From: Saccharothrix ecbatanensis
Lineage (GTDB): Bacteria > Actinomycetota > Actinomycetes > Mycobacteriales > Pseudonocardiaceae
Direction: 5' to 3'
DNA: 64,000 bases
Assembly (NCBI RefSeq): GCF_014205015.1
Contig: NZ_JACHMO010000001.1
Span: forward strand, 5,146,001 to 5,210,000
The notes under the pieces: generated by a model
Seen by the model: only the letters and a program-made list of their open reading frames with translations
What the model was told of the DNA's origin: nothing
The model's database searches: none
Shown: piece after piece, positions 1 through 8,110 of the stretch
How positions within the stretch are numbered: the first letter of the stretch is position 1
Layout: every line of letters begins with the position of its first letter
Made by a program: the position numbers and the translations under genes

Positions 1-1446
1 GCGCTGCTGCACGCGCTCGTGCCGTACGAGATGAGCGACCTGTGGTCGGGCGACGTGCCGATGTTCACCACCCGGCCCGGCAGCCGTGACTTGTGGACGT
101 CCACCGGCGAGCGGCTGCCCGACCTGCTGCCGGTGTCCGGCTTGGACGGGGTCACCGCCAAGGTCGCCGCACTCGGCGAAGTGGACAAGCACGACCAGCA
201 GTGGCTGATCACCGCCGGGTTGGCGAGCCGGCCGCGTCCGGTGGAACACCGCACCGGACAGGGCGTGCCCGTGCCGCTGGAAGCCGTCGTGCCGGACCCG
301 CAACGGCTGCTGGTGGCGGCGTGCGGCGTCGCGGACGAGGTGCTGGCGCACGCCACCGCCGCCGACGGCCGGGTCAACTGGGTCGGGCTGGAGCTCGTGG
401 ACGACCGGCACTGGGCGGTGGCCGCGATGGGCGCGGGACTGTCCAACGGCTACACCGGCGTCGCGTTGTTCCTGGCACAGCTGGGCAAGCTCACCGGCGC
501 TGCCCGCTATACAGAGCACGCGCGCGACGCGCTCGCGCCGATCCCCGGTCTGCTGGCGGCGTTCGCCGAGGACACCGAGTTGGCGGTCGCCGTGGGCAGC
601 GGCGGGTTCCACGGCCTGGGCGGCATCTGCTACGCGTTGGCGCGGTTGGCGGACCTGCTGGACGACGCGGAGATCGGCGGCTGGCTGCGTGCCGCGGTGG
701 ACATCGCCGCGACCGTGGAGGCGATCGGCGAGGACCCGGCCAACCTGGTGGAGGGTTGGGCCGGAGGCTTGGCCGCGATGCTGGCGGTGCGGGCGGAAAG
801 CGGCCTGCCCGCGGCCGGAAAACTGGCCCGCGCCTACGCCGACCGACTGGTGGCCGCCAGTCCCGGCGGTGACGGTTTCGCGCGCGGCCGGGCGGGTGTC
901 GGCTGGGCGTTGCTGCGCTACGCGAAGGTCGGCGGCGACAGGTACGGCGTGGTCGGCCGGGCGAACCTGCGCGCCGATCACGCGCTGCGGCAACGACTGC
1001 TCGACGTGACGGAGGCGGACCACAGCTGGTGCTCCGGGCTGTCCGGCGCCGTGCTCGCGCACACCGCACACCCCGAGCAGCCGGTCGACGCGTACACCCT
1101 GCACCTCGACCGGTGCATGAACGCCTTGGCGGTGCACGAACCCCTGCGGGACCTGAGCCTGTGCCACGGTGAGCTGGGCGTGATCGAATCCCTGACCGTC
1201 CTCGCGGAACGCGGCCACGGTCTGGCGTCGGCCATGCGGAACCGGCGAGCAGGGCTCGTCCTCGGCGCGCTCGACCAGTACGGAGCACGCTGCGGCACAC
1301 CGGATGGCGTGCCGTCGGCCGGTCTGCTCACCGGGCTCTCCGGCATCGGCTACGGCTTGCTCCGCCTCGGATTCCCCGAGCAGGTGCCTTCTGCGCTCCT
1401 GCTCGGGTCCAAGCACGACACCTACCACGAGGAGAACGCCCGATGA
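1..1446 (+). CDS. lanM: class II lanthipeptide synthetase LanM, C-terminal part (5' end outside window)
   Basis: The frame is open from base 1, so this is the last 481 residues of a longer protein. LanM enzymes (about 1000 residues) first dehydrate Ser/Thr in a precursor peptide and then form thioethers with Cys. The first ~80 residues resemble the end of the dehydratase domain (FTTRPGSRDLW). The rest is a LanC-like alpha-toroid cyclase with GFHGLGG-type repeats. The LanC zinc ligands are present: Cys in SWCSG (near residue 344) and Cys-His in LCHGELG (near 388), so the cyclase should be active. The stop codon overlaps the start of the next small gene (ATGA), showing translational coupling. 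The precursor and any transporter must lie to the left, outside the window. Confidence 0.9.
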   Translation, partial: ALLHALVPYEMSDLWSGDVPMFTTRPGSRDLWTSTGERLPDLLPVSGLDGVTAKVAALGEVDKHDQQWLITAGLASRPRPVEHRTGQGVPVPLEAVVPDPQRLLVAACGVADEVLAHATAADGRVNWVGLELVDDRHWAVAAMGAGLSNGYTGVALFLAQLGKLTGAARYTEHARDALAPIPGLLAAFAEDTELAVAVGSGGFHGLGGICYALARLADLLDDAEIGGWLRAAVDIAATVEAIGEDPANLVEGWAGGLAAMLAVRAESGLPAAGKLARAYADRLVAASPGGDGFARGRAGVGWALLRYAKVGGDRYGVVGRANLRADHALRQRLLDVTEADHSWCSGLSGAVLAHTAHPEQPVDAYTLHLDRCMNALAVHEPLRDLSLCHGELGVIESLTVLAERGHGLASAMRNRRAGLVLGALDQYGARCGTPDGVPSAGLLTGLSGIGYGLLRLGFPEQVPSALLLGSKHDTYHEENAR

Positions 1447-1652
1447 GCAACGCCAACCACGACGCGGTCACCACCTGGCACGAAGACCAGGACGGCGACC
1501 ACCCCGCCGGGGAAATGGCGCTGAACCGCAAGACGAAGACCGGCGCCCGCGCCCGCGCGCTGGCCGGTCTGACCCTGGCCGTCGGCGCGTACGTGGTGGT
1601 CGCCGCGGGCGCGAACAGCAGCATCACGGTGAGCGCGCCCGGCATCGGCTGA
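1443..1652 (+). CDS. 69-residue small membrane peptide coupled to lanM
   Basis: The ATG overlaps the lanM stop (ATGA), so the two are almost certainly co-translated. The N-terminal ~25 residues are polar and acidic (HEDQDGDH), then come basic residues (NRKTKTGARAR), one hydrophobic segment of about 20 residues (LAGLTLAVGAYVVVAAG) and a short Ser/Thr-rich tail. It contains no cysteine, so it cannot itself be a lanthionine-forming substrate. I do not recognise the family. It could be an immunity or accessory membrane peptide, or a substrate that is only dehydrated. A hairpin terminator follows at 1684. Confidence 0.7.
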   Translation: MSNANHDAVTTWHEDQDGDHPAGEMALNRKTKTGARARALAGLTLAVGAYVVVAAGANSSITVSAPGIG

Positions 1653-1683
1653 GCGGCAAAGCGCGACACCGTCGCACCGCCGG

Positions 1684-1716
1684 ACTGCCCGCCCACTGGG
1701 GGTGCGGGCAGTTTGG
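1684..1716 (+). terminator. hairpin terminator after the lanM operon
   Basis: A perfect 9-bp stem (ACTGCCCGC with GCGGGCAGT) around an 11-nt loop is followed by TTGGTG. It ends the lanM operon before the regulator gene at 1750. Confidence 0.6.
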
Positions 1717-1749
1717 TGTGCCGTGGTCCGGCTTGACTAAGGTCGGCCC

Positions 1750-4674
1750 ATGCACACCCGCGCGCCGGTCGTGGTCGGCCGCGACGAAGAGCTCCGCGTG
1801 CTGGAACGGGCGCTGGCCGACGCCGCCGTCCGTCGTGGACGCGCGGTGTTCCTCGTCGGGGAGCCGGGCATCGGCAAGACCCGGTTGGCGCGCTTCGCCG
1901 CCGGCGCCGCCTTCGAGCGCGGCATGAGGGTGTTGCGCGGGCGCAGCAGCACGATCGGGCCGATCGTCCCGTTCCGACCGCTGGCCGAGGCGCTGATGTC
2001 CCTCCTGCGCGCGAGGGACAGTCCTGATCTGCGTGAACTCGGCCCGTACCAGCCCGCGTTGGGCAGGCTGGTGCCCGAGTGGGGCACCGACGAACGGCGT
2101 CAGCCGCACTCCGTGGTGGTGCTCGCCGAGGCGGTGCTACGACTGCTGACCGTTGTCGGCCGGAAGCAGCCGTGCCTGGTGGTGCTGGAAGACCTGCACG
2201 ACGTGGACGCGGAGACGCTGGCCGTCGTCGACTACCTGGTGGACAACCTCGACGACGTGCCGGCCGTGCTGCTGGTGACGACCCGCGCCGACCCCGGTCC
2301 GACGCTGGACGTGGTGCGCCTTGCCGCGCAACGGGAGGCGGGCGTGCTGCTGGAGTTGGGCCGACTGGACGAGTCCCAGGTGCGCCGGATGGTCGGCACC
2401 TGTCTTGAGGTCGACGCCTCGGAGGTGCCGGACGCGGTCGCCGCGCGGATGTGGGCGGACAGCGCGGGCAACCCGTTCGTGGTCGAGGAGATGCTGCACG
2501 GCCTGGTCAACAGCGGCCTGCTGGTACGCGGTCCCGGTGGCTGGCAGGTGCTGGGCGAGCTGCGCATCGACGTGCCGTCGGCGTTGGTGCGGTCGATCGC
2601 GCACCGCACCGACCGGCTCGGGCCGCAGGGCCGCGAGGTGCTGTCGGTGGCCGCCGTGCTGGGCCACCGGTTCCCGCTGTCGGTGCTGCGCGCGGTGACC
2701 GGGCTGGACGACCGGAGCCTGCTGTCGCACCTGCACGCGGGGGTGGCGGCGCAGCTCGTGACGCCGGACGAGCCGGTGCCGGACTGGTACGCGTTCCGCC
2801 ACCCGTTGACCGCCGAGGCGCTGCTGGCCCAACTGCCGCCGACGCGCCGGGCCGAGCTGTCCCGCCGGACCGCGGACGCCGTGCAGGAGCTGCACCCCGG
2901 CCTGCCCGGCGAGTGGTGCGCGCTGGTGGCGTCACTGCGGTTGGACGCCGGGGAGACCGCCGAGGCGGGCGCGTTGCTGGCCGAGGCCGGACGGCGGGCG
3001 CTGGCGGACGGCGCGGCCGGGTCGGCGGTGCGGCTGCTCGACCACGCGCACCGGCTGCTGGCCAGTCAGGTGGACGTGTCGGTCCGCGCCGACGTGCTGG
3101 ACTCGCTGCTGCCCGCGTTGGCCGAGGCGGGCCAGTTCGAGCGGGCGTTCGCGCTGGTCGACGCGGTGGCCGAGCTGAGCGCCGCCGGGTTGAGCCGGGT
3201 GCGGCGGGCCGAGCTGCACACCAAGTTCGCCCAGGTGGCCAACACCGCGGGCCGGTGGGCGGACAGCACCGCGCACGTCGAGACGGCACGCGCGCTGCTC
3301 GGCCCGGACGCCGACGACGAGCACACCGCGCGACTGGACGCCGTGGCGGCGCTGATGACGCTGTACAGCGACGTGCCGGACCGGGTCGCGTCGGCCGAGT
3401 TCCTGGCCCGGCGCGCGGCCGACGCGGCGAAGCGCGTGCCGCTGCCCGAGGTGGGCTGCGAGACGTGGCAGCTGCTGGGCGTGCTGGCGCGCGAGCGTGA
3501 CCTGGCCGAGGCCGCCGAGTGCTTCCGGCTGGCGCGGGAGATGGCCGAGGAGCACGGCCTGCCCATCCAGGGTCTCTACGCGACGAGCCGGCAGGCGGGG
3601 CTGGACTGGCTGGCCGACGGCACGTCCATCGAGCTGGTCGAGGCGCGGGAGGAGGCGCTGCGGATCGGCGCGATCAGCGTGGCGTACAACGTGGACTCGA
3701 TCCTCGGGCTGGACGCGGTGCTGCGCGGGCAGTACGCCGCCGCGGCGGACAAGCTGGCGGGGACGGTGGCGGACACCCGGCGGCTCCAGCTCAAGCACCT
3801 GACCCTGTACGGGTTGATGGCGCAGGCGACGGCGGCGGCGCACCAGGGTCGGCGGGCCGAGATGGAAGCCGCGATCGAGGCGTTCGAGGCGATGGGCGGG
3901 GTCGGCTCGCAGGAGCGCCCGCTCTGCTACGGGCTGGCACGGGCGTTCTGCGCGCTGTTGGAGGAGGACCGTGCGGCGGCCGGGCACGACCTGGCGCGCG
4001 CGCTCGCGTACGAGGCGGAGGCCCCGACCGTCTACCACCTGTCCGGCCGGCACGGGTTGCTGCTGTTGCTGGACGCGCTGTCCGGGGCGCTGGACCTCGA
4101 CACGTACCGCTCGGTGACCCGGTCGGCCGCCGCCGGGATGCGCTGGAACCGGGTGTTCGCGCAGTTCGCGCTGGCCGTGCTGCTGAGTCGGGAAGGTCTG
4201 GAAGCCGAGGCGGTGCAGGCGATGCGGGCCGCTCGGGACGCGGCGTCCCTCTACCCGATGGCCAAGCACCTGGGGCTGCGGCTGGTGGCCGAGGCGGCGG
4301 TGATCGACGGGTGGGGCGAGCCGGTGAGCTGGCTGCGGACCGCCGAGGAGTACTTCCACCAGGCGGGTCAGCCGGCCGTGGCCAGCGCGTGCCGGGGGTT
4401 GCTGCGGCAGGTGGGCGCGTCCGTGCCGCAGCGGCGCACCGGATCCGACCAGGTGCCGCGCGAACTGCGGGCGCTGGGCGTGACCGTGCGGGAGTTCGAA
4501 GTGTTCCGGCTGCTCGCGGGCCGGTTGGGGAACAAGGCGATCGCCACCCGGCTGCACATCTCGCCGCGGACCGTGGAGAAGCACGTGGCCAGCCTGATCA
4601 CGAAGACCGCGCAGCCGGACCGGGAGTCGCTCAGCTCGTTCGCCGCGTCGCTGGGACCAGCCGACCGGCCCTAG
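1750..4674 (+). CDS. LuxR-family ATP-binding (LAL/MalT-like) transcriptional regulator
   Basis: This 974-residue regulator has the large-LuxR layout: an N-terminal AAA_16 ATPase with Walker A GEPGIGKT (residues ~36-43) and a Walker B-like hydrophobic-ED segment (CLVVLEDLHD), a long helical TPR-like middle, and a C-terminal LuxR helix-turn-helix (~905-965, RLGNKAIATRLHISPRTVEKH). Such LAL proteins commonly control secondary-metabolite or carbon-use genes. Its position beside lanM suggests, but does not prove, control of that cluster. The start has no clear ribosome-binding site; a TAAGGT -10-like hexamer ends 6 nt before the ATG, which fits a leaderless mRNA. Confidence 0.92.
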   Translation: MHTRAPVVVGRDEELRVLERALADAAVRRGRAVFLVGEPGIGKTRLARFAAGAAFERGMRVLRGRSSTIGPIVPFRPLAEALMSLLRARDSPDLRELGPYQPALGRLVPEWGTDERRQPHSVVVLAEAVLRLLTVVGRKQPCLVVLEDLHDVDAETLAVVDYLVDNLDDVPAVLLVTTRADPGPTLDVVRLAAQREAGVLLELGRLDESQVRRMVGTCLEVDASEVPDAVAARMWADSAGNPFVVEEMLHGLVNSGLLVRGPGGWQVLGELRIDVPSALVRSIAHRTDRLGPQGREVLSVAAVLGHRFPLSVLRAVTGLDDRSLLSHLHAGVAAQLVTPDEPVPDWYAFRHPLTAEALLAQLPPTRRAELSRRTADAVQELHPGLPGEWCALVASLRLDAGETAEAGALLAEAGRRALADGAAGSAVRLLDHAHRLLASQVDVSVRADVLDSLLPALAEAGQFERAFALVDAVAELSAAGLSRVRRAELHTKFAQVANTAGRWADSTAHVETARALLGPDADDEHTARLDAVAALMTLYSDVPDRVASAEFLARRAADAAKRVPLPEVGCETWQLLGVLARERDLAEAAECFRLAREMAEEHGLPIQGLYATSRQAGLDWLADGTSIELVEAREEALRIGAISVAYNVDSILGLDAVLRGQYAAAADKLAGTVADTRRLQLKHLTLYGLMAQATAAAHQGRRAEMEAAIEAFEAMGGVGSQERPLCYGLARAFCALLEEDRAAAGHDLARALAYEAEAPTVYHLSGRHGLLLLLDALSGALDLDTYRSVTRSAAAGMRWNRVFAQFALAVLLSREGLEAEAVQAMRAARDAASLYPMAKHLGLRLVAEAAVIDGWGEPVSWLRTAEEYFHQAGQPAVASACRGLLRQVGASVPQRRTGSDQVPRELRALGVTVREFEVFRLLAGRLGNKAIATRLHISPRTVEKHVASLITKTAQPDRESLSSFAASLGPADRP

Positions 4675-4706
4675 TGGTGTGGTGCCGGGTCCGCTAGACC
4701 GGTGCG

Positions 4707-5402
4707 ATGAAGATCCTGTTGGCAGTGGCGCTGATGGCGGTTCTGGGCGGTGGGACGGCGCAGGCGTCGCCCGAATCCGACGTGACGCGTGGCCCGTGCG
4801 GGTACGAGGTGACGCCGGACGAACCGGCCGCGCGGCCCGTGCCGCTTCCCCCGGACCCCCGGCACACCCCCGACCACGGGTACCCGGAGGTGCTGCTGGC
4901 GACCAACCTGGGCCCGGTGCCGTTGGTGCTGGACCGCGCCCAGGCGCCGTGCACCGTCCAGAGCTTCCTGCACCTGGTGCGGAAGAAGTTCTACGACGAC
5001 ACGACGTGCCACCGGATGACGGCGTACCCGACGTTGAAGGTGCTCCAGTGCGGCGACCCGTCCAACACCGGTGAGGGCGGCCCCGGCTACAAGTACAAGG
5101 ACGAGCTGCCGACCGACCTGGCGCCCGTGCCGAACGACCCGACCGGCCTGCGCCGCATCTACCCGCGCGGCACGCTGGCCATGGCGAACGCGGGCCCGGC
5201 CACCAACGGCAGCCAGTTCTTCCTGGTCACCTCGGATTCCGTGCTGCGGCCCAACTACACCGTGTTCGGCCGCATCTCCCCCGCCGGGCTCGCCACCCTG
5301 GACAAGATCGCGGCGGGCGGCATCGCGCCGAACCCGGACAGCCAGGTCGACGGCCGTCCGGCGCTGACCACGGACATCGGGCGGGCCAAGCGCACCGGCT
5401 GA
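4707..5402 (+). CDS. secreted cyclophilin-type peptidyl-prolyl cis-trans isomerase
   Basis: The 231-residue product begins with a Sec signal peptide (MKILLAVALMAVLGG, likely cleaved after AQA). The cyclophilin fold follows: TNLGPVPLVLDR, APCTVQSFLHLV, YDDTTCHRM, GTLAMANAGPATNGSQFFLV and YTVFGRI. GSQFFLV is the conserved active-site stretch. It probably helps fold secreted proteins. It lies 32 bp after the LuxR gene and converges on the lipoprotein gene. Confidence 0.93.
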   Translation: MKILLAVALMAVLGGGTAQASPESDVTRGPCGYEVTPDEPAARPVPLPPDPRHTPDHGYPEVLLATNLGPVPLVLDRAQAPCTVQSFLHLVRKKFYDDTTCHRMTAYPTLKVLQCGDPSNTGEGGPGYKYKDELPTDLAPVPNDPTGLRRIYPRGTLAMANAGPATNGSQFFLVTSDSVLRPNYTVFGRISPAGLATLDKIAAGGIAPNPDSQVDGRPALTTDIGRAKRTG

Positions 5403-5423
5403 CCGGGATCACGCCGACCGGGA

Positions 5424-6149
5424 TCACGAGATGGGCGCGGTCACCCGGATGTCGGCGTTCCAGTCCGTGAAGCGGTGGAGGCTGCGTTGGAAGACGTTGT
5501 CCTCCAACGTCTTCAGCACCTGCTCGACCCGCACCGGCAGGTCTCCCGGACCGACCCACACCGTGGCGGACGCGGTGAAACCGGACTCGTAGGCGGCCAG
5601 CAGGTGGGAGCGGCGCGTGATGTCCGACGTCCGCTCCGCCTGCTGCCGCAGGTCGACCAGCATGGTGTAGCGGCGCGTCGGCACGCCGTCCAGCTCTTCG
5701 TCGCCCTTGGTCACGACCAGGCTCCCGGCGAGCGACTTCACCACCGACGACGGGTCCACCTCGTCGGGCAGGCCGGCCACGGTGGTGTCCGCCCGCACGG
5801 GCGCGCGGTCCGCCATCCCGAGCTTGGCCCACGAGCCGCCCGACGTCCGGGAGTAGGCGGCGTCCGCCATCACCACGACCTCGGTCGACGAGTCCTGCCG
5901 CAACGACATCAGCCGGCCCTCACGGGCGCGCAGCAGGTCGCCGGCGAGCGTCACGTGGAGACCGGACATGGTGGTCTCGGCGTCGAACCGGACCGAGCCC
6001 TGCTCGGCGGCGCGGGCCGCCACGATCTTGATCAACGACGCGCTGTCGTCCACGACCGGACCGAGGGTCGGTGTGGGCAGCCCTGTCCGCTCCGCGCAAC
6101 CCGCCAGACCTACCAAGGCCAGCACCAACGCGACGACGGACTTGCGCAT
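5424..6149 (-). CDS. LppX/LprG-like lipoprotein
   Basis: The 241-residue product has an N-terminal lipobox (LALVGLAGC), so it is exported and lipid-anchored. The body shows repeated features of the LppX_LprAFG/LolA-like fold: an N-terminal stretch on a transport-like antiparallel sheet, then SVRFDAETTMSGLHV, and a VWVGPGDLPVRVEQ strand near the C-terminus. Relatives carry lipids or sense the envelope in mycobacteria; the substrate here is unknown. The ATG at 6149 is preferred over the GTG at 6173 because GGGGGTGTC precedes it and it begins a clean signal peptide. Confidence 0.75.
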   Translation of the reverse strand: MRKSVVALVLALVGLAGCAERTGLPTPTLGPVVDDSASLIKIVAARAAEQGSVRFDAETTMSGLHVTLAGDLLRAREGRLMSLRQDSSTEVVVMADAAYSRTSGGSWAKLGMADRAPVRADTTVAGLPDEVDPSSVVKSLAGSLVVTKGDEELDGVPTRRYTMLVDLRQQAERTSDITRRSHLLAAYESGFTASATVWVGPGDLPVRVEQVLKTLEDNVFQRSLHRFTDWNADIRVTAPIS

Positions 6150-6244
6150 GACACCCCCACTTACGGTGAACACCCACCATCCTCCCGCACCTGCGGCGGA
6201 TAAGGGGTGCTAAAGCCGAAAGTACCTCCGCTACCGTCAGAGCC

Positions 6245-6904
6245 ATGCCTCACGTGCTCTCCGTCAACGTCGGCTCCCGCGTCGAGTTCGACTACGCCGT
6301 CATCGGCCACACCGGCATCGGCAAGCGCCCGGTGGACGGCCCCGTGGACATCAAGGCCCCTGGTCCGCGCGGCACGGGCGGCAGCGGCGTCGCGGGCGAC
6401 CACATCTCCGACTCGCGCAACCACGGTGGCGAGGACCAGGCCGTCTACGCCTACTCGCGGGAGGACTTGGACGGGTGGTCGGCGGAGCTGGGCCGCGACC
6501 TCCGGCCGGGGCTGTTCGGGGAGAACCTGACCACGGTGGGCGTCGACGTGTCCGGCGCGCTGGTCGGCGAGCGGTGGCGGATCGGCTCGGTACTGCTCGA
6601 GGCGACCAGGCCGCGCATCCCGTGCCTGACGTTCACCGGCGTGATGCAGGAGAAGGGCTGGGTGAAGAGGTTCACCGCGCGGGGCCTGCCGGGCACGTAC
6701 TTCCGGGTCGTGGAGCCCGGGACGATCACGGCGGGTGACGAGATCACCATCGAGCACCGGCCGGACCACGACGTCAGCATCGCCGTGACGTTCCGCGCCC
6801 TGACGTTGGAGGCGGACCTGCTGCCGCGCTTGATGACGGCGCGTGACTACCTGCCCGAGGACCTGCTGCGCCGGGCCGAGCGGCGGATGTTCGACCCGGC
6901 GTAG
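6245..6904 (+). CDS. MOSC domain-containing protein (YiiM-like)
   Basis: The 219-residue protein has a MOSC beta-strand domain: SVNVGSRVEFDYAVIGHTGI, GDHISDSRNHGGEDQAVYAY, GLFGENLTTVG and RPRIPCLTFTG with the conserved cysteine. A short helical C-terminal domain (DLLPRLMTARDYLPEDLLRRAERR) follows, as in YiiM. Family members bind the molybdenum cofactor or pass sulfur, and YiiM reduces N-hydroxylated purines. The start ATG has a TACCGT hexamer 6 nt upstream and no clear Shine-Dalgarno. Confidence 0.9.
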   Translation: MPHVLSVNVGSRVEFDYAVIGHTGIGKRPVDGPVDIKAPGPRGTGGSGVAGDHISDSRNHGGEDQAVYAYSREDLDGWSAELGRDLRPGLFGENLTTVGVDVSGALVGERWRIGSVLLEATRPRIPCLTFTGVMQEKGWVKRFTARGLPGTYFRVVEPGTITAGDEITIEHRPDHDVSIAVTFRALTLEADLLPRLMTARDYLPEDLLRRAERRMFDPA

Positions 6905-7054
6905 GCGCGCACCGGCTCAGCCGACCGGGCCGGTCGCTGTTCCCCGTTGTGCGGCACGCCTCGATCAGCGTCCATTTGGTGGACATCGTGAAGACATTTC
7001 GTGTTTCTAGGGTGGGAGGCGACCTGGGCGCAGGACCACGAGGAGCCTTCACCG

Positions 7055-8047
7055 ATGAAGCGTCTGACAATCGCAGTGGCCGCACTCCTGATGACGGCCC
7101 TGCCCGGAACCGCACACGCCGCGACGGCGACCGGCGGTACCGCGGTGGGTGTCCACAACGCTTACACGCAGCAGACCGCCCCGTTCCTGGTCGACGTGCT
7201 GGACAAGAAGCCCGGTCTCGTCGAGTTGGACGTGTGGACCAACTTCCTGTTCAGCCGTGACTTCCAGGTGGGCCACGACCCGGGCAACGCCAACAACTGC
7301 GCCCGCGCCACCGCGTACGACCAGCTGCGGACCGGCGCCCGCAACCAGAACCTCGCCACGTGCCTGCGCAACATCCGGCTGTGGCACGACCGCAACCCCG
7401 CCCACCCGCTGATGGTGCTGAAGGTCGAGTTCAAGAACGGTTTCGACGACCGCGGCGGGTTCGGCCCGGACGAGTTCGACCGGATCGTGGCGGACACGCT
7501 CGGCGCGTCGTCGGTGTTCGGCCCGGCGCAGCTCATCGGCTCGCACGCGACCTTGGACGCCGCCGCCCGCGCGGGCGCGTGGCCGCACCGTTCGGCGTTG
7601 ACCGGCAAGTTCGTGATCCTGGTCGAGGTCGGCACGTTCGAACAGGGCAACCCGTTCGACAACTACGACACCGACCTGGAGTACGCGGACCGGCTGATCT
7701 CGGCCCGCAACGGCGGCGTGCTCGGTTCGGCGCTGGCGTTCCCGGCGATCAACGGCGCGTCCCAGTCCGACCCGCGTGTGGGTGACCGCGGTGGCGCCCG
7801 TGCGCCGTGGTTCGTGGCGTTCGACGGTGGCGCGTCGTCGTACGCGGGGTGGCCGGGCGACTCGTACCTGGGCGGCCACTACCTGGTGGTGATGACGGAC
7901 GCGCACGCCGTGTCACCGGCGATCGACTCCCGCAACCCGTCCGTGTCGGACGCGCAGGCGCGGGTGCGGCAACTGGCCGGCAAGGGCGCGACGATCGTGT
8001 CCAGCGACTGGGTCGACCCCGCGATCGTGGGCTACACGGTCGGCTGA
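7055..8047 (+). CDS. secreted Ca2+-dependent phosphatidylinositol-specific phospholipase C
   Basis: After an AHA-type signal peptide (MKRLTIAVAALLMTALPGTAHA) comes a PI-PLC X-like TIM barrel with AVGVHNAYTQQ (first catalytic His), GLVELDVWTNF (metal-binding acids) and FQVGHDPGN (second His). These match the actinobacterial calcium-dependent PI-PLC family (Streptomyces SaPLC1 type). The 330-residue length fits. It cleaves phosphatidylinositol outside the cell. The start at 7055 is chosen for its AGGAGCC ribosome-binding site and signal peptide. A strong hairpin terminator follows. Confidence 0.88.
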   Translation: MKRLTIAVAALLMTALPGTAHAATATGGTAVGVHNAYTQQTAPFLVDVLDKKPGLVELDVWTNFLFSRDFQVGHDPGNANNCARATAYDQLRTGARNQNLATCLRNIRLWHDRNPAHPLMVLKVEFKNGFDDRGGFGPDEFDRIVADTLGASSVFGPAQLIGSHATLDAAARAGAWPHRSALTGKFVILVEVGTFEQGNPFDNYDTDLEYADRLISARNGGVLGSALAFPAINGASQSDPRVGDRGGARAPWFVAFDGGASSYAGWPGDSYLGGHYLVVMTDAHAVSPAIDSRNPSVSDAQARVRQLAGKGATIVSSDWVDPAIVGYTVG

Positions 8048-8073
8048 CGCGGCTTGCGTTTCGGCCGGCACCG

Positions 8074-8105
8074 GGGTGGGGTCCGACTGCTCGGACCCCA
8101 CCCTT
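8074..8105. terminator. bidirectional terminator between convergent PI-PLC and paaZ genes
   Basis: A perfect 13-bp stem (GGGTGGGGTCCGA with TCGGACCCCACCC) and 4-nt loop CTGC sit between two convergent stop codons. Confidence 0.8.
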
Positions 8106-8110
8106 GGCTT

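Noticed and set aside
1443..1652. Lanthipeptide precursor gene
   Set aside because: The product has no cysteine, so it cannot form lanthionine; function left open.
5401..5428. Two copies of GACCGGGATCACG at the end of the cyclophilin gene
   Set aside because: A short 13-bp repeat across a convergent stop region; probably chance or minor slippage with no clear role.
6970..7010. PHO box upstream of the PI-PLC gene
   Set aside because: Two GTTCACC-like units on the minus strand (around 6975-6993) have a 9-nt and not an 11-nt period and match only 5/7 and 6/7.
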